Shown: piece by piece, positions 13,701 through 25,500 of the stretch | How positions within the stretch are numbered: the first letter of the stretch is position 1 | How the letters are laid out: each line of letters starts with the position of its first letter | NCBI GenBank assembly: GCA_002633005.1 | Contig: NMRA01000034.1 | Coordinates: 1,231,050 to 1,295,049, forward strand | Length of the DNA stretch: 64,000 bases | Direction of reading: 5' to 3' | DNA from: Phoronis australis | Taxonomy: Eukaryota; Phoronida; Phoronidae | The notes under the pieces: generated by a model | Told to the model about the DNA's origin: nothing | Databases searched by the model: none | Seen by the model: the letters and a program-made list of their open reading frames with translations, nothing else | Position numbers and translations under genes: made by a program

Positions 13701-16700
13701 TCTCCCGTCGGAGTTGCAGCCCGTAGCACAACTGTTACAGTAATACTTTGTTGGTATTGGAAGGATGAATAGAGTAATGCAGCCAAGATAAACATGACAA
13801 CAATAACATATGGAACTCCAATGGTGCGAAGTACAAAAAGTGCCTGAGGGATATTGCAGCATAGTGTGTAAATACAGCAAGATTCAAGTATCGGTGTGTA
13901 ATCCAAAACAGCCCTATTAACTTTTTATGCACCCACATATGATTAGGTGGGTGCAGTATGCTGTCATTCCCATCTGTTCGGCATCCGTCCCATGTCCAGC
14001 ATTTGCTACTTTATCTCCAAAACCCTTCTATGCTATGTTCATGAAAGTTTTCAAATGATATGTTCCTTTCATGGATGGGACAGCATAAGCAAATTTTCAT
14101 TTGGATCGGACCACCCATATGCCCTATAGGGGCAATTGAGCTTGTTTTACATTTACCTCAGTCTCAATCTTCAGAGTTCCTTAACGGATTTTCATAAAAT
14201 TTGGCAAAAAGGTATGAAGGGTGAAGGTGGAGATTGCCTGGGATCATTTAGATGAGCTTTAGTCTATAAATAAATGTATTCTTCATTTTATGGAATTCAA
14301 TACCTTCAGTTGAATTTTCATTCATTCAATTCGTTTTATGCACCCACATATCTATACACCATACCACTCAAAGGATCATTATGATAATTGGCAGATGTAT
14401 TCCTACTGACGAGAGCACGACTGACATGGATTTTTCAGATGAGTTTAATTACTGTTGTGTACCCTAGTGACATTGGTTGCATCTGTATTTCCTAAACCTC
14501 CTTGCAAGATCTTTTGAAAGTTGGCAAGTGTATTCCTATAAATTTAACTGCAGATGAACGGATCGGACTACTGCTTCGCCTCCTAGTGGCATTTTGTTTT
14601 TTTCATGTTTGCCTCTGTAATCTGTTACTGAATATTTTCATGAAATTTAGGATACAGCTTTTTACATGTATGTAGGAGACCAAGACAACTTGCCGTTTTC
14701 AGTTGCATTCAACGTAATCTCCCCAACGTGATGAGTCATTTTTATACCAGTGAACACTACTAGAAGCAAACTTTTTGCAGTGCAGTCATTGTCATATTTC
14801 AGTGTTCTGCGATGCTCTTGTTAGGTATATTTGCGCTGCTCTAGTTATGTGTAGTAGCATTGCAATTTCTTTCCAGATTATGTTCAGACATAATCTAATT
14901 ATAGAAGTTTGTTTGCAATACACTTTCACAAATTTAACTTGTAGATATTATGCAGCAGTCGCTCTTATTGTTTCTACTTTTTCTTACTTTTTGGCAAGAC
15001 GGTTGATGGACGTACCTGCCGAAACATGTTGTAATTGAAACGCTTTTGTTTTTGTTCAAGCATTACTGATACTTGTCACTTCAAGAATTCTTTTTTACCT
15101 CAGGAACATGTACATTACGACGTATCCAGGTGTCACGCTTTTGTGCTTGATATCATTGATGAAACTGCTGTCATGCCATTTCCCAGCAATAGTTTGGATG
15201 CCATCATATTGATCTTTGTCCTAAGTGCGGTAAAACCTGACAAGTATGTTAAACCTTATAATAATTATAACTTGTTGGAAATTACTGGGAGTTTTGTGCA
15301 AAAGTGACTTAATTGGATTACTCAAATGTGAGCATTTCTTGTTGTAAAAATGTGGGCATTTCCTAAGAACCCTAAATTATAGAGATCCCAGCACCCTGGC
15401 AGCAAATCAAAATTAACGAGTTTGAAGTGCTTTCCTTGTGCTTTGATTCTTGTCTATGAAAGTTTTGTGTTCTTTGCCAGGGTAATGTTTACGGGCCCTT
15501 GGACTATTTCTAAATCATTAGTGTCGGGATGCATGTTGCGGGTTACTTACAACCGACTACAACCCATTACCAGTAAAATTAGATCAACTTTCATTGAGTT
15601 TGGCTGTACAAACTTTATCAAATGCTTGACCGCGACAATATGTCGAGACATCACAACATTTTGGTTACACTTTGACAGTGAGCAGTATTACAAGACCCGA
15701 GCCCATGTTCTCCTTTCCATCACCTACAGTCTCGAGTTCACAAGCTGTGAAACTCTGTTTTTTATCGGGCGTAAATGTTCCATCTTCTGCTTGCATGTTG
15801 TGTCCCTGCAATAACAAACTGACCAGCCACATCCTCCTAGTGGTTTGCCTGAAAACCAGTTGCCACTAACAATGCAGTCGGTTTATGGTTTCATCTGTTA
15901 TTTTCAAAACGCAGGTGTGTGTCTGCTCTCGTAGTCTGAGGGCTGCCAGGAAATTCTTCCCGCATACTTCCTTCCCACGCACACATTTACGTATATTTAA
16001 TGACAGTGTATACACTGGACCCTACCACAAATGTCAACAAAAGGGGGCTCTTATTGGCTTTTATAGCTCAGAAAAAATAATCTGGAAAATTGGTCTGGAA
16101 CCTGCTCACCATTGTCCTTGTCCTTGATGTAGTGGTGCTTATCAGGGAGGGTTTGGTGTTTCATTCTGTTGCAATGCTATAAGGAAACTGTTGGCATTTT
16201 GTTGATGAACAAGTTTGATAAAACCATTTACTCATTGGTAGGTTGTAATTGACGTGATGAAAACTCTTAAGGGAACATTGAAAAGTCTTAATTTTGTGAG
16301 AACTCCTTTCATGTTTCTTCAAATAAACGAATTGTCCATTGTCAACACAAAAAATACATTCAAGTTTTTCAATGACTGAAAATTTGAACCCATGCTGTAC
16401 GTAACGTGCCACTGTATTGCTCATGTAGGATGCAGTCTGTGATAAATCGTCTCGCGAGATGTCTGAAGCCTGGTGGAATGATATTGTTCAGGGATTATGG
16501 CAGATACGACATGGCACAACTCAGGTTTAAAAAGGGTAAGATGTCTTCGTGGACGCTGTGATCCTTTTCTTTTGCCGATTTAAAATAGCTGGCTTAATTT
16601 TCATTTCACTGAAAATATTTGGTATTAGTACATTATGTAACTGGGAAATTAAACACTATTTGCTTTTTGTTTTACAGGTAAATGTCTTGGAGAAAACTTC

Positions 16701-17750
16701 TATGTTAGAGGTGATGGAACCCAGGTGTACTTTTTTACTCAAGGTAAATTTTTATAAATTATTTTAGTATTTGCTAAAAATTTATAATGTTCTTGTTCAA
16801 GAAGTCAAGTGGTTCTGAATAATTAGGAATTGGACTTAAATACTATATTACAATCCTGCTGAAACTTGGGTGTATTCACGTAGTTGATTTGAAGTGTGTT
16901 ACAAATTTTAAGTAAGAATTAATTTATTAGTTTTCTAACTCGCCATCAGGTGACTTATAGTTACGTCTGAAAAGATCACCAGAACTTGAAACCGAGACTA
17001 GTTCAGTGTTCTGTTGGTAGCATTGGTCAATCTCTGTCCTGACTCGGGGCATGAACCTGGGACTAGACCACTGACATAAGTGGTACCACCATTCAGTTAC
17101 AGAAGTCCAGTCAGACTTATAGGAGACATTGGTTCCCAACTACTGGCAGAGTTTGCGAGAGCTATGTTCTGTCATTCACTTTGGGTGTAGTATATTTCTA
17201 AACCATGTCATAACGGAACTAAAAATTTCTTAATACTGAAACGCGTTGATGGTAACAATTTACTCCATGCTGATGGTATAAAACAACTAGGTCAACCTAC
17301 TGATTGTTTTAACCCGTGGTGGTATATATGGAGCCTGCTGGTAAATGAAGGTAAACCAAGAATTGTATGCTTTAGCTTCTAATGTAATTTAACTTGGAGA
17401 CCTTATTCTGAATTACCAATTACAAAATACAAATACCTGGGAGCATAATTATTGCGATACATTACCGGTATTTCTAGTTTTGATGCAAGTGCTACCACAT
17501 ATTGTGATTCTACTGTTAGACAACTTGCTGCACTTATCACGAACTTAAGTGTGAGGGATGTTGGTTTAATTTTCCTTTTTCTATCATCAAATATTATTTA
17601 TCAGATGACCTCAGGAGACTGTTCACCCATGCTGGTTTGGAAGAGAGGCAAAATTTGATTGACAGGCGTCTTCAAGTCAACAGAGGGCGCCAGCTGAAGA
17701 TGTACAGAGTGTGGATACAGTGTAAATATCAGAAACCATTCCCCACGTGA
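7786..17750 (+). CDS. METTL2: METTL2-like tRNA 3-methylcytidine methyltransferase (10 exons)
   Basis: Exons: 7786-7964, 9493-9584, 10472-10602, 10824-10940, 12015-12064, 13153-13213, 15104-15243, 16429-16535, 16678-16743, 17605-17750. They join to 1089 nt, encoding 362 aa, close to the 378 aa of human METTL2A. The family transfers methyl from S-adenosylmethionine to C32 in the anticodon loop of tRNA-Thr and tRNA-Arg(CCU), with DALRD3 as partner for the Arg tRNA. Diagnostic stretches: [29 protein letters not shown] motif I ([13 protein letters not shown]) split across exons 4 and 5, [65 protein letters not shown] and the C-terminal [13 protein letters not shown]. The start has an in-frame TGA 6 nt upstream. 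Residues 1-35 are acidic, Gln-rich and not conserved. Exon 4 ends at an unusual GTTTGA donor. The gene is convergent with the SENP gene. A METTL8-like paralogue is the only real alternative name. Confidence 0.96.
12015..12064 (+). CDS. METTL2: METTL2 exon 5: SAM-binding motif I
   Basis: This 50-nt exon encodes [16 protein letters not shown], the glycine-rich loop that binds S-adenosylmethionine in class I methyltransferases. Its acidic lead residue (E) is the last codon of exon 4. It enters in phase 0 and leaves in phase 2, and skipping it would shift the frame and remove the cofactor loop. Confidence 0.93.
12238..12440. repeat. GGGCCTGTTTCATGAAA-type repeat in METTL2 intron 5
   Basis: The segment starts GGGGGCCTGTTTCATGAAAC and repeats CATTTCATGAAATTT about 65 bp later, within sequence rich in CTTAAGACC/GGTCTAAG motifs. 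The ends of 60971-61400 (GACTGTTTCATGAAGCC) are similar, which suggests one class of MITE termini. I did not find a matching inverted right end, so this copy is probably truncated. Confidence 0.4.
13915..14730 (+). repeat. CCTAGTGGC repeat family, copy 1 (METTL2 intron 6)
   Basis: The copy begins with the family head ATGCACCCACATATG...GGTGGGTGCAG, a short hairpin, followed by GCTGTCATTCC. It then has degenerate modules with 'cctaaac/ccaaaac', GGATTTTCATAAAATTTGG and CTCCTAGTGGCATTTTG. A second head-like sequence occurs at about 14335. It lies between METTL2 exons 6 and 7 in the same direction as the gene. Confidence 0.7.
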
Positions 17751-18743
17751 CAAAAACTTGGCTTAACGAAAATGAAGTTTCTTGGTGTCCAGAAGTATAT
17801 GTCAACACAATTCCTGTAAATTGTGAATCCAGATTCGTAGTCCTATCTTCATTTTATGTAATTTACTGAGACAGGAATGGTCTTGTTCATGGACTTTCCA
17901 AATAAGGTACAGTGTACCTTATGGCAGATAATTGCTTGTTTTAATCTCATCAAAGCATTGCCAAACAACAGAGAAATTAAAGCTCCATGCAGCATTCATA
18001 CACATTTTCCAAAAAGCTTGGTGGATTTTTGTCCCACTTCCCTCGTCGTCATGGTGCTAACCTGTTACTGCACCATGGGAATCTGTTCGTTACACCTCAG
18101 GGTGATTTTACTTTTGCTGGGCTTTTAACTTGAAGAGACCTTATATAGAAGTTTTCCATCTTGCCCTTCTCTGTTGGGAAATGCACAAGTTCTCTGTAGT
18201 CATGTTGAAGATGTGGATCAAAGTTAGAAAAATATAAAAAAAAACTCTGAAGTTGCACTCAAAAACAATTTAAATGCTTTTAATGATGGTCCTGTACATG
18301 TATGTGCCTGTACACTATGTGTCACCTACAAAATGATGGATTTGTAATTTGTGTTGGTGTGGAAGTATTGCAACAAATCCTGAATTAATGTACGTGCAGT
18401 CTGAACATGTTTTAGTTTTTAAATTGTGTGGCTGCAAAGTCTAAAATTGCAATGAGATTTGATAGCAAAGTGACCTTTATTTACCAGCTGTATCTTCCAT
18501 TTTCAAAAATCATGTACATGTACATTCACTGTCTATAGCAATTCATGAATTTTTACTAATTAATGACCTCTGGGTGTGCCACCTCATGAACTGTTTGCCC
18601 TCTGGCTCCTGTCACGGAGCATACTCTTAGCATCTGAATTCCAACCATGCACAAGCACTCTTGTCATAGACATTGCATGAATCGTAACACAATACATTGC
18701 AGAATGGCAAACAGGCACTTTCAGACCTAAGTTGATGAAACTA

Positions 18744-18749
18744 AATAAA
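18744..18749 (+). terminator. Candidate METTL2 poly(A) signal
   Basis: A canonical AATAAA on the coding strand, about 1.0 kb after the METTL2 stop codon. A second one at 19247-19252 is an alternative. The cleavage site is not determined. Confidence 0.4.
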
Positions 18750-19189
18750 CATTTCTGATACTAGAGTATTTGATCAATGTTCCACACCACAGGGTAGTGG
18801 CCTTTGGTGTTCAGTGAACACTTTTCCGTATTTTTCCATGGTAAGGTGCCTTGTCTGTTATTCAGGTTACGTGGTGTTTTGTGGAGGGTGGTAAGGGTTC
18901 TACTTCATTGGAAAACTTTTGTAGCCTGAGGTAAAGGTATGTTCCCCTGAGTGCTTTTCATATTGTTGATTTCATTGTTTTCTGATTAAGAGTCTATTTG
19001 AAAGTTTTCTCCAAATAGTCCTAACCCTCAAACAGGTACATTTCTCCAATACAGGCAATGTAATGCTCACTTTCCATTACTGTTCTGAAGATAGTAGGGC
19101 TAAGCATAAACTTGTATGGTAATTGCTGGAAAGAAATTGTTTTAAATACAATTTATTCAATGGCAAATTTCAATTCTGTTGTTTTCACT

Positions 19190-19195
19190 TTTATT
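19190..19195 (-). terminator. Candidate SENP poly(A) signal
   Basis: A canonical AATAAA on the minus strand, about 350 nt after the SENP stop codon. Another lies at 19152-19157. Confidence 0.4.
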
Positions 19196-19362
19196 TGGCA
19201 GAACCTCACATTTAATGAAGCAATTTAATCAGTACTCAGCAATGAAAATAAATACAGGTACAGTGTATCAAATATCCCATCAATTTCTACATATCTTGTT
19301 CTTTACAGAATACAGCAACCCACAGTCGTGACAATAAGCTACAAATCCCATACATCTCTCCA

Positions 19363-19390
19363 GGACCAACTCTGTATACAGAGTTGGTCC
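19363..19390. repeat. Perfect 28-bp palindrome in SENP 3' UTR
   Basis: GGACCAACTCTGTA is followed immediately by its exact reverse complement, with no spacer. In RNA from either strand it can form a 14-bp stem, less a few bases for the turn. It lies about 160 nt past the SENP stop codon, inside the expected 3' UTR. Confidence 0.85.
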
Positions 19391-19547
19391 GTACAGTGAC
19401 GTTGACCATTGCACCAACCCTCTGTTGCTAGTGAGGTGGTCATGGCAGCAACATTTGTCGTCGAGATTCAACTCATCAGGCTTGGCTTGAACATGTCCCC
19501 CGCTGTTACCACGTCTCCTTTAGTGTCGCCAGTTGTAATTGATCAGA

Positions 19548-22500
19548 TCACAGCAAGGTGTTGGTTAGAATCTCGTACACCATTCGCCTGCGAAAGTACG
19601 GCATGTCCTCCTGAATAAGAGTGGGAACAATTGAGATATTTGAAGGAAGACTTCATCAAAGATTTCCAATCAATTTTTAATTCTTGAACAAGGCATCACG
19701 ATGGTCCCATGCAGGATTGTTGCTGAATGTGCTGGCAACTCGAGTCACAGGCAGGGCATACAATGTGCTATTTTTGAATTTGAAATTTCAGGGTCGGCCA
19801 ACTCCAATAAACTCTGAAGCATTTTTGTAAGTCACTGATGGTTTTGATGTTCTTTTTGGTAATGGAAATGGGATCCTATCATGCGAAGGAATAATACGAG
19901 ACTGATTTTATGAGTAAAGTGGTTTGATTCAATTTCTGGCAGCTAAATCCAAAATAAATTCAGTAATAACATTATTTCACCTTAATTCTAATGAACTCCA
20001 AGCTAATTCAAAACTATGGTTTTACAATAAATGATGTTCAAGGAAATAAAAACCATTATAATAACACAATGACAATGCAACAATTTGCTAAGCACTGCAT
20101 TTGCACGTGTTGCAAATGTCATCACAGGAGTTAACTGCTTTTTACACAAAAGTCATGTAATAAAGACAACCAAAAGCAATGTGTTGATGTATGCTCACTT
20201 CAAATAGTATGTTTCTAGATATGCTCATCAGCTTCACGATAATCGAGCTTTAAAAAACAATTCTGTCCAAGCCCAGAAGTTGCATCTAATTTGATTAAGG
20301 AACAATTTGCAACCAACTTCATAACATTAAATGTGGTCTGGATCTAACATCGTTTTCTTTGACAGAATGAGTGTCTATAGCAACTTTAACTGTGTTGATA
20401 AATTGTGCAGTACCTGTGTGAAAGTAATCTCTGCTTTTCTGGTGATATACTCCGCATATTTACAGGCAAACATTCCACAATCGCTGCCATTCATCTGTGA
20501 TGGAATGTCCTAAGAAGACAATTAATGCTAAAACAATATTACAATTACAAAATTGAGAATTACATTGACCACATTATGCGCTAGACCAATCACTTTAGAA
20601 ACGATATCATAGTTTGTATTCACTTACCACAAGATGGATGAATTGTGATAAAACACTGTGTGATTTTAATACCTGAAAACGTGCGAGAACAGCTGCAATG
20701 AAATGCACCCATGTCTGCACTGCAAACAGAATGTTTCTAGGAGTGTCATTAGAATCGTGACCACACTTCAGTTGTAAGTTTGTCACTTAAGCCAGGCATA
20801 AAGCCACATAGACTTGGATTAAGAGGAAGAGGAGATGAATCGCAACACAAATATCAGCAAATTTGGCCTCGACTGAAATTCAAACGACGAAGGACTTGCA
20901 TTCAAACATCTCTTTTTACTGGTATGTTGTGGAATGAGATTTGAAAGAAGGCTATTTATAACATAAGTTGGAGAGCAGTCACGGAGCCAATCTCGAGTTA
21001 TAAGTCAAGTAACTCAAGTTGGCCACTACATGACAGCTGAAAATTGACTGGTGCTGGTACATGATTGTACATATAACAGCCTTACACTTCTCTGTCAAGG
21101 TCCATCAGAGCATTTCTTGAGCCACATTGACAATTAATCAACAGACAAGCAATATAGGAGCTATGGTAGTCCAGTCTGTATGATCACCAACTGGCGAGGA
21201 CACAACCCAGTCATAAATCCTTGTGTTAATTTTATCAAAAGCTGCCACACCATTATTACAACAGGCAAGAAATATATTTTAACTAAGAGAACCAACAAAC
21301 GGTTGCCATGGCAACCAAATGTATCCAAAGCTCTGATCACTCGAAGGAGAGGGGGTTTAGAAAAGACGAATCATGACAGGAAGGCGAGTAGACTCAAGGT
21401 GACACACGAAAGTAACAACAGACAGACGGATGGGGCAACATTTTTGTGAGCTCACAATAACACTTACCTTGACAATTTCGTCAGTCCAATCAGACATGTC
21501 AAAAGGTATGTTCTTCTTATCCATACTTTCATCTTGCAGATACTGCCGCAACGCCCGTAAGCAGCCATGGTTCTTACCACCCATGGAGTCAAAGTATCGC
21601 AGCCGCTTAGTGTTGAAGTCTACAATCTGAAAACCGAACACCATCATGGAACGAGCAAAATGTACACCATCATTCTGAACATTAGTTCCAAATCAGTCAT
21701 GTAATGCTACAAACTATTGAAAAAGTAATGCACACCAGCAAAGGCGCAAGGGTCTCGCCTCACAGCCCTGTGTTACCCATTTAGATCTGGTATAATTCAC
21801 CAGCTTTACATTACAGGTTATTGCAGAACCATCGATGGGTCATATTAGTTGAAGAAAACAGACCTGGCCACCTTGACAATATCACAGTTACACACACAGA
21901 GCTGACAATGCTGATTTTATCACCACCACATGAAACATTATGGCACCACAAACGGAATGCTTCTAGAGGTGTTGGGTTAGTACAAAAAAATTCCACTAAA
22001 TGGCGCAGGATATACTAAACCTTTGAAAAATGGGAAAGCATTGTCGTCGGCCAAATTTTACGAAAAGTCATCATGGAACACCAAATGTGAAAGTGTAAAA
22101 GAAATTGCCAATAGATGGCACAGCGGTAGTCGAATCCATCTAAAAGAAATCGTGATCTGTTGCCAAGTTCAGAGGAAAACACTAGCCAAATTTCATAAAG
22201 ATCCTGGGCTTGGTAAAGGCAGCTGCAAATGCAAAAAACAATGCAACTCGGCGCACCACAGTAGGTGGACACGTAAGCAAATCAACAACCTCCAATTTTT
22301 ATAATAATCCTCTGAGCTGTTTGGTGGATACAGTGGTTGAGGACTCACAAAAAATAAAAATAGCCAATTATGTTCTGCCAAATATGTTGAATCTGTCCAA
22401 AAATGGTAAGGCGTCGTCATCTTTCTAATAATATTTATTTGACTATCAAATTTCATGAGAATCCGTTAAGGAACTCGAAAGATACAGTCGAAATTAAAAA

Positions 22501-25500
22501 CACTAAAATTGTCACAAGGGGCACAGTGTTAGTCAGACGGGAAATACACGTCAACCAGAAAGAGATGAAAGCAATATGCACCCACATAATGCGGGTACAT
22601 AAATAAGGCATGCAAATGATGCTATGGATTTCAGTGTTTGGAGAGATTGTATGTGAAAAAGAACTTACTGCAAGACACCAGTGCATTCCCAGATGGACAG
22701 GGATGAGGATGAAGTCAAAGGAAAAGATGTCTACTCTCCTTGTCCATCGTTTCAGTACAGGATGGCCACCTGATCAAAGCAAATACACAAGACATACAGA
22801 AACCCAGTGTGCAATAGATTTAACATGGTTGTACAAACACCTCTGCCTATTTGTAAACAGAATATTACTAAATCCATTGACTCGAGATTTTGCAAACAAT
22901 TCAAAACGACAATCCTGTGCAAGTCTTACTGAAAAAAATTATGTTAAAAAGACGAATCGTTTCAGTTACGAGCCTGCCTTCTGATAAAATATCTTATTGA
23001 TGATTTGTTCCTTACTCAGGTTGGAAGTGATGTCTGAGTATGGGAAGAATTGATGGTTACTGCTTGAGACTAGACTGAATAAGGGCAAAGCAGTAACTAC
23101 TTGCCAGCTAGCCCAGAAATTTCTTCTAATATTCTGATAAGTAGCCTGAATTTATATAAAAGTTTGTTTGTTTTACAGGATTGGTTAGTTCGGGAAACCT
23201 TTAAATAATATTCACAACATAAGGCCAACAATAGCACCATTGGTCCAGGTCTGCACGCTCACTGTTTAAAGAAAAAAGCTAGATCCCAACACATTTCAGC
23301 TGGCATCAGATGTACATGGAGGAAAAAAAATAACTCTGACCTCAGAGGGCATTAGGTGACTCTGGGGGAAAAAAGGTCATGGCCCATTTCAAGTGATTAG
23401 TTATCTTTATTTTTTGAAAATATTAATGACTAAAAATATATCGTATCACCGCATCATTTTCTAATGGCATAAGCCACAACCATATAATGCAGTGCACACC
23501 AAAAATGATCAAACAAAATGATCAACAATTTCTGCCATGACAGCTGAGCACAAAACAAGTTCCCTGGCGTGAATTGGAACTTGCCATCAGAGTATGCTAA
23601 ATTCCTTTCAATTTAGCAGATATTATAAAGTACATGCAGCTCCAAATGAACATTTTTCCATGTTCATGTTCATGTTCTGTACCATATCCACCACATGACA
23701 ATATTTTGAGTAACTATGACAATTTACAACAATGTTACAAGACCTTGAAAATTGAAACCGGCAGTTTCAGTATTAAATAAGTTTGGTCAGAAATTAAAGA
23801 TTGTACCGTAGTTAGAATGATCAATCATAACCTGTCATAGAAGGAAATGGTATTTTGGATCATGATTATTTTTGGTGTGTACTGAACACAAAAGCAGCCT
23901 CAGAAAATGGTACATGATAGGCAACTCACCTGACATTAGCTTTTGGTAAAAGAATGTGTTGAACACGTGTACTTTAGGAAAGTCATCCTTTCCACCCCTG
24001 GCAGCTAACATGCTCATGTAGAAATTAATGACCTATGAAGTAATATATTAGTGAGTTGGATAATAGTTGAAGACATGCACAGCTCCAGTTTATTACAACA
24101 TCAGATTATAAACAACAGATTCGCAACTCCGACATTTTCTTCCGCAATATCTTAAGAGGCGGCGCCACTCTCCTAAATTATCTGGTTCATTTTCCCGTTA
24201 GTGTATTGAGACATGAAATTCTCGCATCTAGTTTACTGTCCAGTACAACGAAAACAAAATAATAATTTCAGCATCAAAACGCTGAACCTTAAAATAGTAG
24301 AACTGTTGGTATCGTGAGTACTTTTAGCAATACTACTACCACCTGACCACACAACAGCCAACCAAAATTAGCAGACGGCGTACTTGCCGGAAATAATACC
24401 AGATAAATTGGCCAGGTGTCACTAGTAAATAATGATGTAATGTTGTGCGGAAGAGCACAGATTTTGTCCATTGAAAGTATACGGAGTTGGTGGTCCAGGT
24501 ACTATAGTCTATGGTTACAACACCTACAGCACCAAGCTGTACAAGATAGATGATAGATGTAGCATACATGCTTCCTATTTATGGCCAATTGAACACTCTG
24601 GAAACAAAACGTAACTACATTTCTTATATCTAACATCAGAAAAATTTACTACGAGAGCGAATCATCAGTTCAATACAAACTTAGAGAGGTTAATTTTGCC
24701 ATCTTTCTGGTGAATCTTGAATTTGAGGTAGCCAATATTGCGCATTTCTAGAATTTGGGACAAGCTTAAGACCATGAGCAAAATAATTTATTTTTCGCTG
24801 TCCCAAAATAGAGAATTTCTACCATAATAGGTCCCTGTCAAACCAGACGAATTGTTTGAAGGCATTGTGGGTGACTAAGGATGGTATTAAGTATGTTGAG
24901 GCCTTCTTAACTGCTAAGTCGTGCAACGAATGCGGAGGTCTATATGTTTTGAGTTGAATCATATTCCATACAAACTACCACTAACCAGGCTAGCACGAAC
25001 TAAGCTGATTTGTTTAGTTAGGCATCATTCTATCCTTCAGTGTTGGATTTCTTGATTGTGCTTTCCTTTGCATTATTTTGTATTTTCACCAATGTATAAA
25101 AAGAGGACTTGCAACACATTACTAAAGCAGATTGAATAAACTGCTAGGACAGTTCACAATAACTTTAACGAATCAAGTGTATAGTACGTTCTCTTTGGGG
25201 TAGTCAAGGCTTGCTGCTTGCGTATATGTTTATCATCATGCAAAAAAATTGTTTAATTATATTTCACCTTGTTGAAAATCCAAGCAAACCAGAACAATGC
25301 ACGGCATTGATATGCAGCCAACATGTGCACAGCATACAACGCTGATACAAGATGAACGGAACAAATTTAAACTGCCATGTAGAACTATGATCACTATCGA
25401 TTGTTCCATTCACAGAGAACCAAACATTAACCCGTGATAAAATGTGATGCTTTTATTAATTTTCAAGTGATAAACTTACTAAACTTTGTGGTGGAAAAAA

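Larger units (their letters stand above)
17751..19547. other. Convergent intergenic space / 3' UTRs
   Basis: This lies between the METTL2 stop codon (+) and the SENP stop codon (-). It should contain both 3' UTRs. Candidate poly(A) signals are AATAAA on the plus strand at 18744-18749 and 19247-19252, and on the minus strand (TTTATT) at 19190-19195 and 19152-19157. If the 19247 and 19190 signals are the ones used, the two transcripts overlap or nearly touch. A perfect 28-bp palindrome lies at 19363-19390. No other gene is visible. Confidence 0.55.

Noticed and set aside
15422-15814. 130-codon open frame (+) in METTL2 intron 7
   Set aside because: Cys/Phe/Ser-rich with no conserved pattern; the flanking METTL2 exons splice past it in phase.
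16927-17391. Short frames in METTL2 intron 9 (plus-strand phrase [19 protein letters not shown]; minus-strand frame ending KSPDGELEN)
   Set aside because: They look like retroelement debris, but I could not assign either to a family. They are too short and isolated to annotate.
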